This document shows, piece by piece, positions 35,998 through 44,586 of a DNA stretch of 64,000 nucleotides. Source of the DNA: Lachnospiraceae bacterium (lineage in GTDB: Bacteria; Bacillota; Clostridia; Lachnospirales; Lachnospiraceae); contig JAFSKG010000036.1 of NCBI GenBank assembly GCA_017449075.1, positions 32,978 through 96,977 of the forward strand. Reading direction: 5' to 3'. Position 1 is the first letter of the stretch. Every line of letters begins with the position of its first letter. The translations under genes and the position numbers were made by a program. A model generated the notes under the pieces. That model did no database searches and was not told where the DNA came from. It saw only the letters and a program-made list of their open reading frames with translations.

Positions 35998-37878
35998 ATG
36001 AAATTTAATCTACAAAATATAAAAGATTTTTTTGAAAAAAAGAAGAAAAATGAAATCGAAGAAGTAGCAAGTGTGAATGCTGGAGAAGGAGCTGTAAGTT
36101 CTGATACTTTTGTGAAGACAAGTCTAAGTAGTGAAGATATAGAGGCTACACAGGCTGCTCACGATGAGATTAAAAATCAAAGACTTAAAAAGCAAAGAAT
36201 GATTAGAAGAATAATTATTGTGGCAGTTATTATAGTTGCAGCTATAATAATTATTAGATTTGTGATGAATGTACAAAAAAAACAGGCTGAAAAAGCGGAA
36301 GTGATGAAAAATGTTTCACAAGTAAGAATTATGAACATATCATCAGAGATTTCTGGTTCTGGAACTTTAAAGCCAAAAGATAGTTACACTATCACATCCC
36401 TTGTAGAAGGAAATGTTACAAATGTATATTTTAATTTAGGGGATAAAGTTATAAAAGATCAGTTACTTCTTACTATTGATAGTTCTACAGCATATCGTGA
36501 AATTGTTAATGCATCTTCATCAGTTGTGCAGGCAAAGGATACATATAAACAAGCTAAATATGAATACGAGAAACTACTTTCTGACTATGAAGGTAGAACA
36601 TATAAAGCTCCGCACGATGGTGCCTTAAGAACTTTTGTTATAAAAGTTGGAGATAAATTAAGCAATAATGCAAAGATTGGCACTATAGTAAATGATGCTC
36701 TAATGACAGTCAAACTACCTTTTTCTAATAATGACGCTAAAACCATTAGTGTAGGACAAAGTGCTTTGCTTGAGCTACAAGAGACTGGAGAATATTTAGT
36801 TGGAACAGTTAAAAGTATAGCTGAAGAGGCTCAGGTACAAACTTCAGGAGCGCTCGTCAGATATGTCACCATAGTTTGTGAAAATCCAGGAGGGCTCACT
36901 ACAAATAATACAGCTATTGCAGTTGTAGGAAATGTAGTTTCAACTGAAGATGCAAGTTTTGAACTTGAGACTGATGAAGAGCTGACATTTACAGATGGAA
37001 ATGGAATTGAAGTAGAAAAATTATTGGTGTCTGAAGGCGCTATTGTTAAAAAAGGTGACCCATTATTTCTTATAACTGAAGATACATTTAACAATGTATT
37101 GTCAAGCAAAAAAAAGACTTACTTGTCAGCGGAAGAAGCATTGACAAAAGCTGAAAACAATTATGATGATTCTATAGATAAATATGATGAATATTATATT
37201 ACAGCACCGATTGATGGGACTGTAATTACAAAGGATGCTAAGGTTGGAGACAAGATTCAAAAGAGTACAAATTCTGCAAAAACTCTTGCGACTTTATATG
37301 ATTTGTCGGAACTAACATTTGACATGGACATTGATGAACTTGATATAACAAATATAAAAGAGGGACAGAGTGTAAATGTTCAAGCTGATGCATTTAAGAA
37401 TAAAGTGTTCAATGGTGTAATTACAAATGTAAGCCTTGTTGCTGCAAATTCAAATGGTGTCACAAATTATCCAGTTACTGTTACTATTACTGATATAGGC
37501 GACTTACTTCCGGGAATGAATGTGGACGCATACGTTATATTGGCAAATGTAGAAAATGCAGTTGCTATACCTGCTGATGCTTTACAAAGAGGAAATGTAG
37601 TTTATGTATTAAATACTTCTCCAACAATTAAGTCTGGAAATTATAATGCAGAAGGAATATCTGATAGAGTAAAAAGTAGGGTGCCTGATGGATTTACAGC
37701 AATTAATGTTGAGACAGGAATTTCAAATGCAAATTATATCGAGATCAAGTCTGGACTTCAAGAAGGTGATGAAGTGTATGTATCAGAAAGCACTTCGACT
37801 AATACCATGAATTTTGGTGGTATGGGTGGTATGGGTGGACCACCTATGGGTGGTATGGGTGGAGGACAACGAAGATAA
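35998..37878 (+). CDS. MacA/HlyD-like membrane fusion protein with duplicated lipoyl-hairpin modules
   Basis: This 626-aa adaptor has a cytoplasmic acidic stretch of about 65 residues, one membrane segment (about 69-88) and a long extracytoplasmic part. There are two copies of the lipoyl/helical-hairpin unit: one around residues 115-230 (ISGSGTLKPKDSYTITSLVEGNV to YKAPHDGALRTFVIKVGD) and one around 335-425 (VEKLLVSEGAIVKKGDPLFLITED to YITAPIDGTVITKDAKVGD). A beta-barrel domain follows, then a Gly/Met-rich tail (NFGGMGGMGGPPMGGMGGG). Family members usually carry one such unit in about 400 residues. It lies two bases upstream of the ABC ATPase gene, so it should couple to that exporter. Confidence 0.88.
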   Translation: MKFNLQNIKDFFEKKKKNEIEEVASVNAGEGAVSSDTFVKTSLSSEDIEATQAAHDEIKNQRLKKQRMIRRIIIVAVIIVAAIIIIRFVMNVQKKQAEKAEVMKNVSQVRIMNISSEISGSGTLKPKDSYTITSLVEGNVTNVYFNLGDKVIKDQLLLTIDSSTAYREIVNASSSVVQAKDTYKQAKYEYEKLLSDYEGRTYKAPHDGALRTFVIKVGDKLSNNAKIGTIVNDALMTVKLPFSNNDAKTISVGQSALLELQETGEYLVGTVKSIAEEAQVQTSGALVRYVTIVCENPGGLTTNNTAIAVVGNVVSTEDASFELETDEELTFTDGNGIEVEKLLVSEGAIVKKGDPLFLITEDTFNNVLSSKKKTYLSAEEALTKAENNYDDSIDKYDEYYITAPIDGTVITKDAKVGDKIQKSTNSAKTLATLYDLSELTFDMDIDELDITNIKEGQSVNVQADAFKNKVFNGVITNVSLVAANSNGVTNYPVTVTITDIGDLLPGMNVDAYVILANVENAVAIPADALQRGNVVYVLNTSPTIKSGNYNAEGISDRVKSRVPDGFTAINVETGISNANYIEIKSGLQEGDEVYVSESTSTNTMNFGGMGGMGGPPMGGMGGGQRR

Positions 37879-37879
37879 A

Positions 37880-38599
37880 ATGAGTCATCCTTTGATTGAG
37901 ATGAAAAATGAATATAAGATTTACATCATGGGTACAGAACAAGTATATGCCAACGACAATATTAACTTAAAAATATATCGTGGTGAATTTGTGGCGATTG
38001 TAGGAAAATCAGGTTCTGGCAAATCAACTTTGATGAATATAATTGGAGCACTTGATAAGCCTACAAGTGGAAAATATTTTCTTAATGGTAGAGATACAAG
38101 CACCATGACTGATGATGAACTTGCAGATATAAGAAATAAGACTATAGGTTTTATATTCCAACAGTATAACTTGCTTCCAAAACTAACTCTTTTGGAAAAT
38201 GTAGAACTCCCACTTCTTTATGCAGGCGTTAAGGCAAGTGAGAGAAGAAGAAGAGCGCTTGAGTCACTTGGAAGAGTAGGACTTAAAGAAAAATATAGCC
38301 AATATCCAAATCAACTTTCTGGAGGACAACAGCAGAGGGTGTCAATTGCAAGAGCACTTGCAGGCAATCCGAGTTTGCTTTTAGCAGATGAACCTACTGG
38401 AGCACTTGACTCAAAAACTTCAAGAGAAGTATTAAACTTTTTAAAACAATTACACAGTGAAGGCAATACTATAGTTATGATTACTCACGACAATGCAATT
38501 GCTCTAGAGGCAAAGAGAGTTGTAAGAATTCATGATGGTAAAATAATTTTTGATGGAGATACTGAGGAGTATGCTGCAAAGTTTCAAACTCGCAATTAA
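37880..38599 (+). CDS. ABC transporter ATP-binding protein (MacB/LolD type)
   Basis: This 239-aa ATPase drives a MacB/FtsX-type permease. Walker A is GKSGSGKST, the Q-loop is FIFQQYNLLPKLT, the signature is LSGGQQQR, Walker B LLLADEPTGALD, and the switch His is in MITHD. The true start is the ATG at 37880, two bases after the adaptor stop. An upstream in-frame start would only read the GC-rich repeat coding for the adaptor's Gly/Met tail. Its end overlaps the permease gene by about 29 bases, so adaptor, ATPase and permease make one unit. Confidence 0.93.
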   Translation: MSHPLIEMKNEYKIYIMGTEQVYANDNINLKIYRGEFVAIVGKSGSGKSTLMNIIGALDKPTSGKYFLNGRDTSTMTDDELADIRNKTIGFIFQQYNLLPKLTLLENVELPLLYAGVKASERRRRALESLGRVGLKEKYSQYPNQLSGGQQQRVSIARALAGNPSLLLADEPTGALDSKTSREVLNFLKQLHSEGNTIVMITHDNAIALEAKRVVRIHDGKIIFDGDTEEYAAKFQTRN

Positions 38600-39752
38600 A
38601 GCAATTTTATCCAACAAAGTAAGAAGTTTACTAACAATGCTTGGTATAATAATAGGTGTAGCAGCCGTTATTATACTTGTTTCTATTGTTGCTGGATATA
38701 TGGGTCAGATGGTTGAGCAGTTTGAAGAAATGGGTGTTAACAAAATAACTATAAATTGTAGAAATATGAACACAAGACATTTTGATGACAGTGATATTTA
38801 TACATTTTGGGATGAACATCCAAATTGGATTGATGGAATTTCTCCATCTGTATCACTAAATAGTGCAGTAATTAAATCAGGAAATGACAACCTTGATTCA
38901 ACAAGTATTATAGGTGTGTCTGAAGATTATGCAAAGATTCAAAAATATACTATAGAAGAGGGTAGAAATCTTGTATATGCTGATGTGGCAGGAAGGTCAA
39001 GTGTGTGCGTAGTTGGAGCATATGTAGCAAATACATTTTATGGCTCGTCTGATAAGGCTCTTGAAGATACAGTTAAGATTAATGGAAAACCATTTACTAT
39101 AGTCGGAGTTGTAGAAACTCAAGATGAAGATAATTTTGATGAAGGCGGAACGGATGATTTTATATGGATACCATATACAGTTGCTACAAAGATGGGCAGA
39201 AATGGATTCATAAATAATTATGTTTTGATTTCATCAGATACAGTCTATACAGATGATATTACAAATGAATTAAAAACCAAACTATACAGCATTTTTAAAA
39301 ATGAGAGACTATACAATGTGATGGCGAATTCATCTATCATAAAGCAGTTAAACGAGTCAATAGGAACTTTAACTGCTATGCTTGCAGGAATTGCTGGAAT
39401 ATCACTTCTCGTAGCTGGTATAGGAGTTATGAATATAATGCTCGTGTCAGTTACAGAGAGGACTAGAGAAATAGGCATAAGAAAAGCACTCGGTGCTAGA
39501 CAGGGAGTTATAATGCAGCAATTTGTTATAGAGGCTGCAGTTACTTCTACAATAGGTGGAGTAATGGGTATAATTATTGGAGCACTGGCGACAAAATCAA
39601 TTGGTGCAATGATGGATATAAATGCAAACCCAACTGTATGGGCAGTAATATTATCATTTGGTGTATCAGTAGCAATAGGATTAATTTTTGGATATGTGCC
39701 AGCAAAGAATGCTGCAAGGCTTAATCCTATTGATGCTTTAAGAACTGATTAG
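38571..39752 (+). CDS. MacB/FtsX-family ABC transporter permease
   Basis: This permease of about 393 aa has the MacB layout. The first membrane segment starts near residue 15 (VRSLLTMLGIIIGVAAVIILVSIV), followed by a large extracytoplasmic domain of about 230 residues. Three membrane segments close the protein, with the conserved VSVTERTREIGIRKALGARQ motif. Such systems expel peptides, lipids or antibiotics by a mechanotransmission mechanism rather than classic transport. I take the ATG at 38571 (MLQSFKLAIKAIL); an ATG at 38553 inside the ATPase gene is possible. The substrate is unknown. The nearby response regulator and kinase could control it. Confidence 0.9.
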   Translation: MLQSFKLAIKAILSNKVRSLLTMLGIIIGVAAVIILVSIVAGYMGQMVEQFEEMGVNKITINCRNMNTRHFDDSDIYTFWDEHPNWIDGISPSVSLNSAVIKSGNDNLDSTSIIGVSEDYAKIQKYTIEEGRNLVYADVAGRSSVCVVGAYVANTFYGSSDKALEDTVKINGKPFTIVGVVETQDEDNFDEGGTDDFIWIPYTVATKMGRNGFINNYVLISSDTVYTDDITNELKTKLYSIFKNERLYNVMANSSIIKQLNESIGTLTAMLAGIAGISLLVAGIGVMNIMLVSVTERTREIGIRKALGARQGVIMQQFVIEAAVTSTIGGVMGIIIGALATKSIGAMMDINANPTVWAVILSFGVSVAIGLIFGYVPAKNAARLNPIDALRTD

Positions 39753-39772
39753 CGGAAACCTTAAAAATATAT

Positions 39773-41188
39773 ATGAAAAGAAGTTTTAATAAGAACCAGA
39801 AGATGGCGGTAGAACATGGAGACGGACCATGCCTTGTAATTGCTGGACCTGGTAGTGGCAAGACTTATGTGCTGACAAATAGGATATTGAGTCTTATCAC
39901 AAATAAAAATGTTAATGCAGATAGTATACTTATAATAACTTTTACTAGAGCTGCAGCCAATGAAATGGAAACTAGATTTTTTGATCTGGCTAAGTCTAAT
40001 AAAGTTAGTTTTAAAGGCTATCCAACCTTTGGTACTTTTCACTCGATATTTTACGATATATTGCGAAATGTGTTTGGCTATACAAATAAAAGTCTACTTA
40101 GTGATAAAGAAGAAAAAGACATTTTGTTAGGTATATTGAAGGATATTAAAGGTTTAGGAGATAAACCTGAAGCCATAAACTATGTTTTAAAAGATATAAA
40201 AAACTATAAACTTTTGAGTGAAAGAGGTATTAAAGCAGAACCAAAGTTTATAAGTTTAGAATTATTTGATGAAATATATAAAGTTTATCAAAGGAAACTA
40301 TATGAAATAAAAAAACTAGATTTTAGCGATATGATAAGTAAGTGTTATGAATTGCTTAAATCTAATCCAAATGTTCTTACGTATTATCAGAAAAAGTATA
40401 AGTATATATTGGTTGATGAATTTCAGGATATTAATAAATTACAATATGATATAGTTAAATTAATATGCAAGAGTAAAAACATTTTTGTGGTAGGTGATGA
40501 CGACCAAAGCATATATAAGTTTAGAGGATCGTATCCAAGGGTAATTAATGATTTTTTAAGAGATTTTAAAAGAGCAAAAGTAATACTATTGAATGAGAAC
40601 TATAGATGTGCAAGGCAGATTGTTAAATTTTCAAAACTCGTTATAGATCATAATTTAGACAGGTTTTCAAAAAACCTTGTATCAAATAGACCAGAACTTG
40701 GTAAACTGGAGATAAAGGCATTTGTTGATTCTGCTGATGAGAATAAGTATTTAATTGAAAGCATAAAAAAATATCTAAGGGATGGATATAAGTTTTCGGA
40801 TATTGCAATATTATATAGGACAAATTTGTTATCAAATTCAATAAAAATGGACCTGAGTAAAAATAACATGCCTTATATAGTTAAGGGTGAAGAGAAAATC
40901 AATACAATTGACGATTATAACAGCGTATCTAACTCAAATGCAATAAATTTGATGACATTTCATCTAAGCAAAGGACTTGAGTTTAAAACAGTATTTATTA
41001 TAGATGCAAATGATGGGTTAATACCACATAAGAAGAGTATAAGAGAAAATGATTTGGAAATTGAGAGAAGACTGTTTTATGTGGCTATGACAAGAGCAAA
41101 AGATAGTTTACATATATTATTTACGACTAGGAGATTTGGAAAAGATTTTAAACCGTCAAGATTTATTTTAGAAGCAATTGGAGGTTAA
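39773..41188 (+). CDS. Short UvrD/PcrA-like helicase apparently lacking the 2B domain
   Basis: This 471-aa SF1A helicase has all core motifs: Walker A AGPGSGKTY, TFTRAAANEME, VDEFQDINKLQ, GDDDQSIYKFRGS, NENYR, motif V MTFHLSKGLEFKTVFI and motif VI FYVAMTRAKD. Compared with the 775-aa PcrA in this window, about 160-200 residues are missing between motif IV (NMPYIVKGEE) and motif V, where the 2B subdomain lies, and there is no C-terminal Tudor domain. 1A, 1B and 2A look intact, and the reading frame is clean, so it is not an obvious pseudogene. It sits 20 bases after the permease gene and one base before the response regulator. Its function is unknown. Confidence 0.9.
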   Translation: MKRSFNKNQKMAVEHGDGPCLVIAGPGSGKTYVLTNRILSLITNKNVNADSILIITFTRAAANEMETRFFDLAKSNKVSFKGYPTFGTFHSIFYDILRNVFGYTNKSLLSDKEEKDILLGILKDIKGLGDKPEAINYVLKDIKNYKLLSERGIKAEPKFISLELFDEIYKVYQRKLYEIKKLDFSDMISKCYELLKSNPNVLTYYQKKYKYILVDEFQDINKLQYDIVKLICKSKNIFVVGDDDQSIYKFRGSYPRVINDFLRDFKRAKVILLNENYRCARQIVKFSKLVIDHNLDRFSKNLVSNRPELGKLEIKAFVDSADENKYLIESIKKYLRDGYKFSDIAILYRTNLLSNSIKMDLSKNNMPYIVKGEEKINTIDDYNSVSNSNAINLMTFHLSKGLEFKTVFIIDANDGLIPHKKSIRENDLEIERRLFYVAMTRAKDSLHILFTTRRFGKDFKPSRFILEAIGG

Positions 41189-41189
41189 A

Positions 41190-41894
41190 ATGAATAAAAA
41201 GGATAAAATTTTAGTTGTTGATGATGAAACGCGAATGCGCAAATTAATTGGGGATTTTTTAACTACTAATAATTTTGATGTAGTTGAAGCAGTTGATGGT
41301 GAGGATGCACTTAGGGTTTTTTATTCAACAAAGGGTATAAGCCTAATAATACTTGATGTCATGATGCCAAAACTTGATGGATACGAGGTACTTAAAGCGA
41401 TACGAAAAGATTCTAAGGTTCCAGTAATATTTTTAACTGCAAAAGGCGAAGAAAATGATCAGATTAAAGGATTTATTTCTGGTGCTGATGATTATGTGCA
41501 AAAACCTTTTTCACCTAAGGTGCTGGTAGCAAGAATAAATGCAATTTTAAAAAGAAATGATACGAGTAGCTTAAATGTAGAAGTTGGTGGAATTAGAATT
41601 GATAAAACTGCTCATCAAGTATTTGTTGATGAGAAACCTGTAGACTTTTCGTTTAAAGAATTTGAACTTATTGACTATTTGATAGAGAATAAGGGTATAG
41701 CACTTACAAGAGAAAAGATATTAAATGCAGTGTGGAATTTTGACTATTATGGCGATGCTAGAACTGTAGACACACATATTAAGAAAGTTAGAGCAAAACT
41801 TGGCAAGAAGGGTGACTATATAAAAACTCTTTGGGGCTTTGGATATAAATTTGAATGTGAAGAAGAAAAGAAAGTGGCAAAGAAAAAGAAATGA
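41190..41894 (+). CDS. OmpR-family response regulator
   Basis: This 234-aa protein has a receiver domain, with acidic pocket VDDE, phosphoacceptor D56 in IILDVMMP, Thr in LTAK and Lys in VQKPF. A C-terminal winged-helix DNA-binding domain follows (SFKEFELIDYLIENKGIALTREKIL to YGDARTVDTHIKKVRAKLG). The start is the ATG at 41190, five bases after a GGAGG site that lies within the end of the helicase gene. It overlaps the histidine kinase gene by ATGA, so the pair is stoichiometrically coupled. Likely targets are its own operon, including the MacAB exporter, by context only. Confidence 0.95.
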   Translation: MNKKDKILVVDDETRMRKLIGDFLTTNNFDVVEAVDGEDALRVFYSTKGISLIILDVMMPKLDGYEVLKAIRKDSKVPVIFLTAKGEENDQIKGFISGADDYVQKPFSPKVLVARINAILKRNDTSSLNVEVGGIRIDKTAHQVFVDEKPVDFSFKEFELIDYLIENKGIALTREKILNAVWNFDYYGDARTVDTHIKKVRAKLGKKGDYIKTLWGFGYKFECEEEKKVAKKKK

Positions 41895-43555
41895 TAATGA
41901 AAAAAAGTATAAAGTGGAGAATTACAATAGTATTTATAATTGTAATAATATGCTGTATAGGCAGCATATTGCTTTTTAATACTTTATTTTTGGAAAAACT
42001 ATATGTAAACGAGAAGAAAAGCATTATAAAAAAAGCATACTATGCATTGGAAAATGGTATTACCGAAGCATATGATATGGGTTACGACCTATCTGATTTG
42101 TTTAAGAAAAAGAAAAGTTCTGCTGGAGAAAATAATGAAAGTAACTTATCAAGATTTTTAAGAGAGTTACAAGAGATATATGGCGTTAGTACAATTTTGA
42201 TGGATTCAAATAATAAGATTTATTCATTATTTCAAAATAACTCTATGTTTGAAAAAAAGATGAAGGACTATATTTATAGGGATATGGCAAATAGTGAAAA
42301 TTTGCAAATTCTCGAAAAAAATAATCGTTATACAATTGCAATAAATAATAATAATTTTACTTTAAAAAGGCCGTCTGGGACATCAGATAATGGACCTGAC
42401 GAATTCTATGAAAGCAGTGGACCAGGTTCTGATACTAATGAAAAAAAGCAAAATAGAGTGCCGTTTCCAAGACGAGATTCTGACTTAGAATGTTTTGGGT
42501 TTTTGAGTGACAATGAGACAGCATTTTTCCTAACTATTCCTGTTGGGTCTATAAAAGAGTCTATTGATTTATTTAATAGAGTATTAATCATGGTGTCAAT
42601 AGTAATTATAATTATTGGTTCTGTAGCGATATTTATTATCTCGGATAATTTAACTAAACCATTGCTGCAATTATCTGAAATCAGTAAAAAAATGAGTAGA
42701 CTGGAGTTTGAGAATAAGTATGATGGAAATTCACAGGATGAAATAGGAATTCTTGGTAACTCAATGAATGAACTTAGCTTTAAACTTGAAAAGGCTATTA
42801 AAGAACTTAAAAGTGCCAATATTCAATTAAAAGCAGATTTGGAAAAGAAAGAGCAGCTTGACATTATGAGGCAGGAATTTGTGACGAATGTATCACATGA
42901 ACTTAAGACTCCAATAGCTTTGATAGAGGGTTATGCTGAAGGACTAGAGACAGAAGGTATAGCTGATAGTAAGGAAAAGAGGGATTACTATGTAAGCGTA
43001 ATCAAAGATGAAGCTGAGAAAATGAATATAATGGTTAGACAGTTACTTGATCTTTCAGCACTTGAAAGAGGAATGCAAGAATTAGATATTTCAAGGATTA
43101 ATTTAAAAGAAATTACTGAGGGGGTTGTTCAAAGCTTTGATTTGAAACTTAAAGAAAAAAATATAAATATTAGTGTTAATATGTCTAATATGAATTACAT
43201 ATGGGCTGATGGATACAAAGTTGAAGAAGTAATTAAGAATTATATGTCTAATGCTATTAACCATATTGATGATAATAAAATTATTAAAGTATACACAGAA
43301 GAGCTTGAGAGTAGTTACATTAGACTCAATGTGTTTAATTCAGGCGTTCAGTTGTCTGATGAAGAAATGGCTAAGATCTGGGAAAAATTTTACAAGGTCG
43401 ATAAAGCTCATACCAGAAGTTATGGAGGTACAGGGCTAGGCCTTAGCATAGTAAAGGCAATTGCAGAACAGCATAACACAACTTGTGGTTGCAAAAATCT
43501 TACAATAGATAATATTGGAGGGATGGTATTTTATTTTGACTTTCAAATGAAATAG
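41891..43555 (+). CDS. Membrane sensor histidine kinase
   Basis: This 554-aa kinase is the partner of the preceding regulator. A first membrane segment (about 9-28) and a second (about 231-252) bracket an extracellular sensor domain of roughly 200 residues with an unusual Ser/Pro/Gly-rich acidic stretch (SGTSDNGPDEFYESSGPGSD). A HAMP linker follows, then a dimerisation domain with phosphoaccepting H336 in VSHELKTP. The ATPase domain has an N-box around NYMSNAINHID and the G2 box GGTGLGLSIVKAI. The stimulus cannot be inferred; the neighbouring exporter suggests envelope stress or an antimicrobial. Confidence 0.93.
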   Translation: MIMKKSIKWRITIVFIIVIICCIGSILLFNTLFLEKLYVNEKKSIIKKAYYALENGITEAYDMGYDLSDLFKKKKSSAGENNESNLSRFLRELQEIYGVSTILMDSNNKIYSLFQNNSMFEKKMKDYIYRDMANSENLQILEKNNRYTIAINNNNFTLKRPSGTSDNGPDEFYESSGPGSDTNEKKQNRVPFPRRDSDLECFGFLSDNETAFFLTIPVGSIKESIDLFNRVLIMVSIVIIIIGSVAIFIISDNLTKPLLQLSEISKKMSRLEFENKYDGNSQDEIGILGNSMNELSFKLEKAIKELKSANIQLKADLEKKEQLDIMRQEFVTNVSHELKTPIALIEGYAEGLETEGIADSKEKRDYYVSVIKDEAEKMNIMVRQLLDLSALERGMQELDISRINLKEITEGVVQSFDLKLKEKNINISVNMSNMNYIWADGYKVEEVIKNYMSNAINHIDDNKIIKVYTEELESSYIRLNVFNSGVQLSDEEMAKIWEKFYKVDKAHTRSYGGTGLGLSIVKAIAEQHNTTCGCKNLTIDNIGGMVFYFDFQMK

Positions 43556-43563
43556 TAAAGATT

Positions 43564-44463
43564 ATGAAAAAAATAATCAAAGCTCCAGCAAAAATTAATT
43601 TATGCCTTAAGGTAAATAAGAAAAGAGAAGATGGTTACCATGATTTGACAATGATTATGCAGGCCATCTCGCTTTTTGATACAATAGAATGTGATATTTT
43701 TAAAGATAATAAATTTTGTAGTGGTTCAAATGATCAAATAGATTTAAAGTGTAATTATAATTATTTGCCAACCGATAGTAAAAATCTTATTTACAAAGTT
43801 GTGAAGTACATATATGATAGATATAATATAAGCGATAGGATATCAATTAATCTTAAAAAAATGATTCCGACTAGTGGTGGACTTGGCGGTGGATCGAGCG
43901 ATGCAGCTAGCATGCTATTATTTTTGAATAGACATTATAAATTGAATTTAAGCGTAGATGAATTATCTGAGATTGCATCTATGTTTGGATCTGATATTCC
44001 CTTTTTTATTTATAAAAAAGAATGCATTTGCAAGGGAAGGGGAGAGATTGTTACTGAGATCAGTCCTTTTAGTAATTATTATGTCTTGCTTGCTACGCCA
44101 AATGTTAGGGTATCAACGAAAGAAATTTTCTTGAAATTTGATAGTTTTGATATACTTGAAGCAAGAAGACAGTTAGAAGATATTGCATTTAATAATTGTG
44201 TAGACGCTATAAAGAAAAAAGACCTAAAGTTACTGTGTAATAACCTATTTAATAATCTTGAGATTGTTACTGAATCAATGTTTTCTGACGTGTCGCTCTT
44301 TAAAGAGAAAATGTTAAAGTTAGGAGCCCTGGCATCACTTATGTCGGGAAGTGGACCTACCGTTTTTGGCATCTTTAATTCTTACTTAAAAGCATTAAAT
44401 TGTAAAAACCAAATTAAGAAAGAACATGGGGATGCCTTTGTATTTTTAACCAGACCTCTATAA
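43564..44463 (+). CDS. ispE: 4-diphosphocytidyl-2-C-methyl-D-erythritol kinase
   Basis: This 299-aa GHMP kinase phosphorylates CDP-methylerythritol in the MEP pathway to isoprenoid precursors, and so is needed for undecaprenyl carrier lipid. The N-terminus is KAPAKINLCLKV with REDGYHDL. The ATP-binding GHMP motif is PTSGGLGGGSSDAAS, and the C-terminal SGSGPTVFGIF is typical. It is the last gene of the exporter/two-component operon, 8 bases behind the kinase gene, and ends at a strong terminator. It is an essential-type gene placed under a sensory operon, unless an internal promoter exists. Confidence 0.95.
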   Translation: MKKIIKAPAKINLCLKVNKKREDGYHDLTMIMQAISLFDTIECDIFKDNKFCSGSNDQIDLKCNYNYLPTDSKNLIYKVVKYIYDRYNISDRISINLKKMIPTSGGLGGGSSDAASMLLFLNRHYKLNLSVDELSEIASMFGSDIPFFIYKKECICKGRGEIVTEISPFSNYYVLLATPNVRVSTKEIFLKFDSFDILEARRQLEDIAFNNCVDAIKKKDLKLLCNNLFNNLEIVTESMFSDVSLFKEKMLKLGALASLMSGSGPTVFGIFNSYLKALNCKNQIKKEHGDAFVFLTRPL

Positions 44464-44490
44464 AAATGCTGATTTTTCAGCATTTTTTTA
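44462..44490 (+). terminator. Intrinsic terminator after ispE
   Basis: An 11-bp stem AAAAATGCTGA / TCAGCATTTTT has a 4-base T loop and continues into a run of T. It begins within the ispE stop codon and closes the operon that starts at 33579. Confidence 0.88.
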
Positions 44491-44514
44491 ATATAACTTA
44501 ATTAATAAATTATA

Positions 44515-44543
44515 TTGACAGAAGTTTGCAAAAGTGGTATATT
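44515..44543 (+). promoter_or_regulatory. Promoter of the TetR/RND efflux operon
   Basis: A consensus TTGACA (44515-44520), a 17-base spacer and TATATT (44538-44543). The predicted start is about 44550, so the 19-bp palindrome at 44559-44577 would lie at about +10 to +28, where a bound repressor could block transcription. Confidence 0.82.
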
Positions 44544-44558
44544 TGACACATTGTTTAA

Positions 44559-44577
44559 AAATGACATTATGTCATTT
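44559..44577 (+). promoter_or_regulatory. Operator-like perfect palindrome upstream of the TetR-type regulator
   Basis: The arms AAATGACAT and ATGTCATTT are perfect inverted repeats around a single central T. It lies between the promoter and the ribosome binding site of the regulator gene. Placement, symmetry and length fit a TetR-family dimer site for autoregulation of the whole efflux operon. Confidence 0.75.
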
Positions 44578-44586
44578 AGGAGGAAT

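Noticed and set aside
37820-37866. Short tandem DNA repeat of GGTATGGGT units
   Set aside because: It is the coding sequence for the adaptor's Gly/Met-rich tail, in frame and followed by a proper stop; not an intergenic repeat or CRISPR.
37814-37879. N-terminal extension of the ABC ATPase (Val/Trp-rich)
   Set aside because: It only reads the GGT/ATG repeat coding for the adaptor's Gly/Met tail in another frame; ATG at 37880 begins a normal ATPase.
40864-40960. Frameshift or deletion making the short helicase a pseudogene
   Set aside because: All catalytic motifs are in one frame with normal codon use and a tight fit to its neighbours; a shortened but functional protein is more likely.
44515-44586. 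N-terminal extension of the TetR-type regulator from TTG at 44515
   Set aside because: The TTG is the -35 box of a consensus promoter and the extension would include the operator; the ATG at 44587 has AGGAGG.
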